Below, one piece after another: positions 5,311 to 5,333 of a DNA stretch of 5,333 nucleotides (its first letter is position 1; every line of letters starts with the position of its first letter). Position numbers and translations under genes: made by a program. Under the pieces are notes generated by a model. The model was not told where the DNA came from and searched no databases. It saw nothing but the letters and a program-made list of their open reading frames with translations. Origin of the DNA: Clostridiales bacterium UBA2658 (GTDB lineage Bacteria; Bacillota; Clostridia; Oscillospirales; Oscillospiraceae); NCBI GenBank assembly GCA_002359425.1, contig DEMY01000098.1, positions 25,164-30,496 of the forward strand. The letters run 5' to 3'.

Positions 5311-5333
5311 ATTTCAATATACTTTTGCGGGCG

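Overview
This window looks like accessory DNA from a low- to mid-GC Firmicute, most likely a gut clostridium (Oscillospiraceae/Lachnospiraceae type). That placement is an inference from strong AGGAGG-type ribosome binding sites, GTG/TTG starts, ECF sigma factors paired with single-pass membrane anti-sigma proteins, and remnants of the mobilization region of a clostridial integrative conjugative element (ICE).

Layout: (1) 1-655: a short leader with a perfect extended -10 promoter, then a complete GNAT-family N-acetyltransferase (+). (2) 721-1063: a mobC-like relaxosome gene (+) with an intact ribbon-helix-helix-like N-terminus and a 1-base frameshift near base 1000 that takes translation past its natural stop. 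(3) 1106-2999: an inverted two-gene operon (-) encoding an ECF sigma factor and an overlapping, large membrane anti-sigma-like protein. (4) 3074-3530: the 3' tail of a second mobC (about 85% identical by hand count to the same part of the first), then a small membrane protein resembling the CD1845 family of ICEs, itself broken by a frameshift, then a textbook intrinsic terminator (3541-3578). (5) 3579-3785: a 207-base non-coding leader with a hairpin, a candidate promoter and a perfect 12-bp palindrome. (6) 3786-5289: a second, unrelated ECF sigma / membrane anti-sigma pair (+), whose anti-sigma gene starts at a TTG inside the sigma gene.

Interpretation: the window appears to be a decayed conjugative-element mobilization region. 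No relaxase gene follows mobC in the window. The first sigma/anti-sigma operon, facing the other way, lies between one nearly complete mobC and the tail of another. The two sigma/anti-sigma pairs are transcribed divergently and are best read as independent signalling switches: a membrane protein holds its sigma factor until an extracellular signal releases it. Nothing in the sequence reveals the signal or regulon of either pair. I see no rRNA, tRNA, CRISPR array or transposase.
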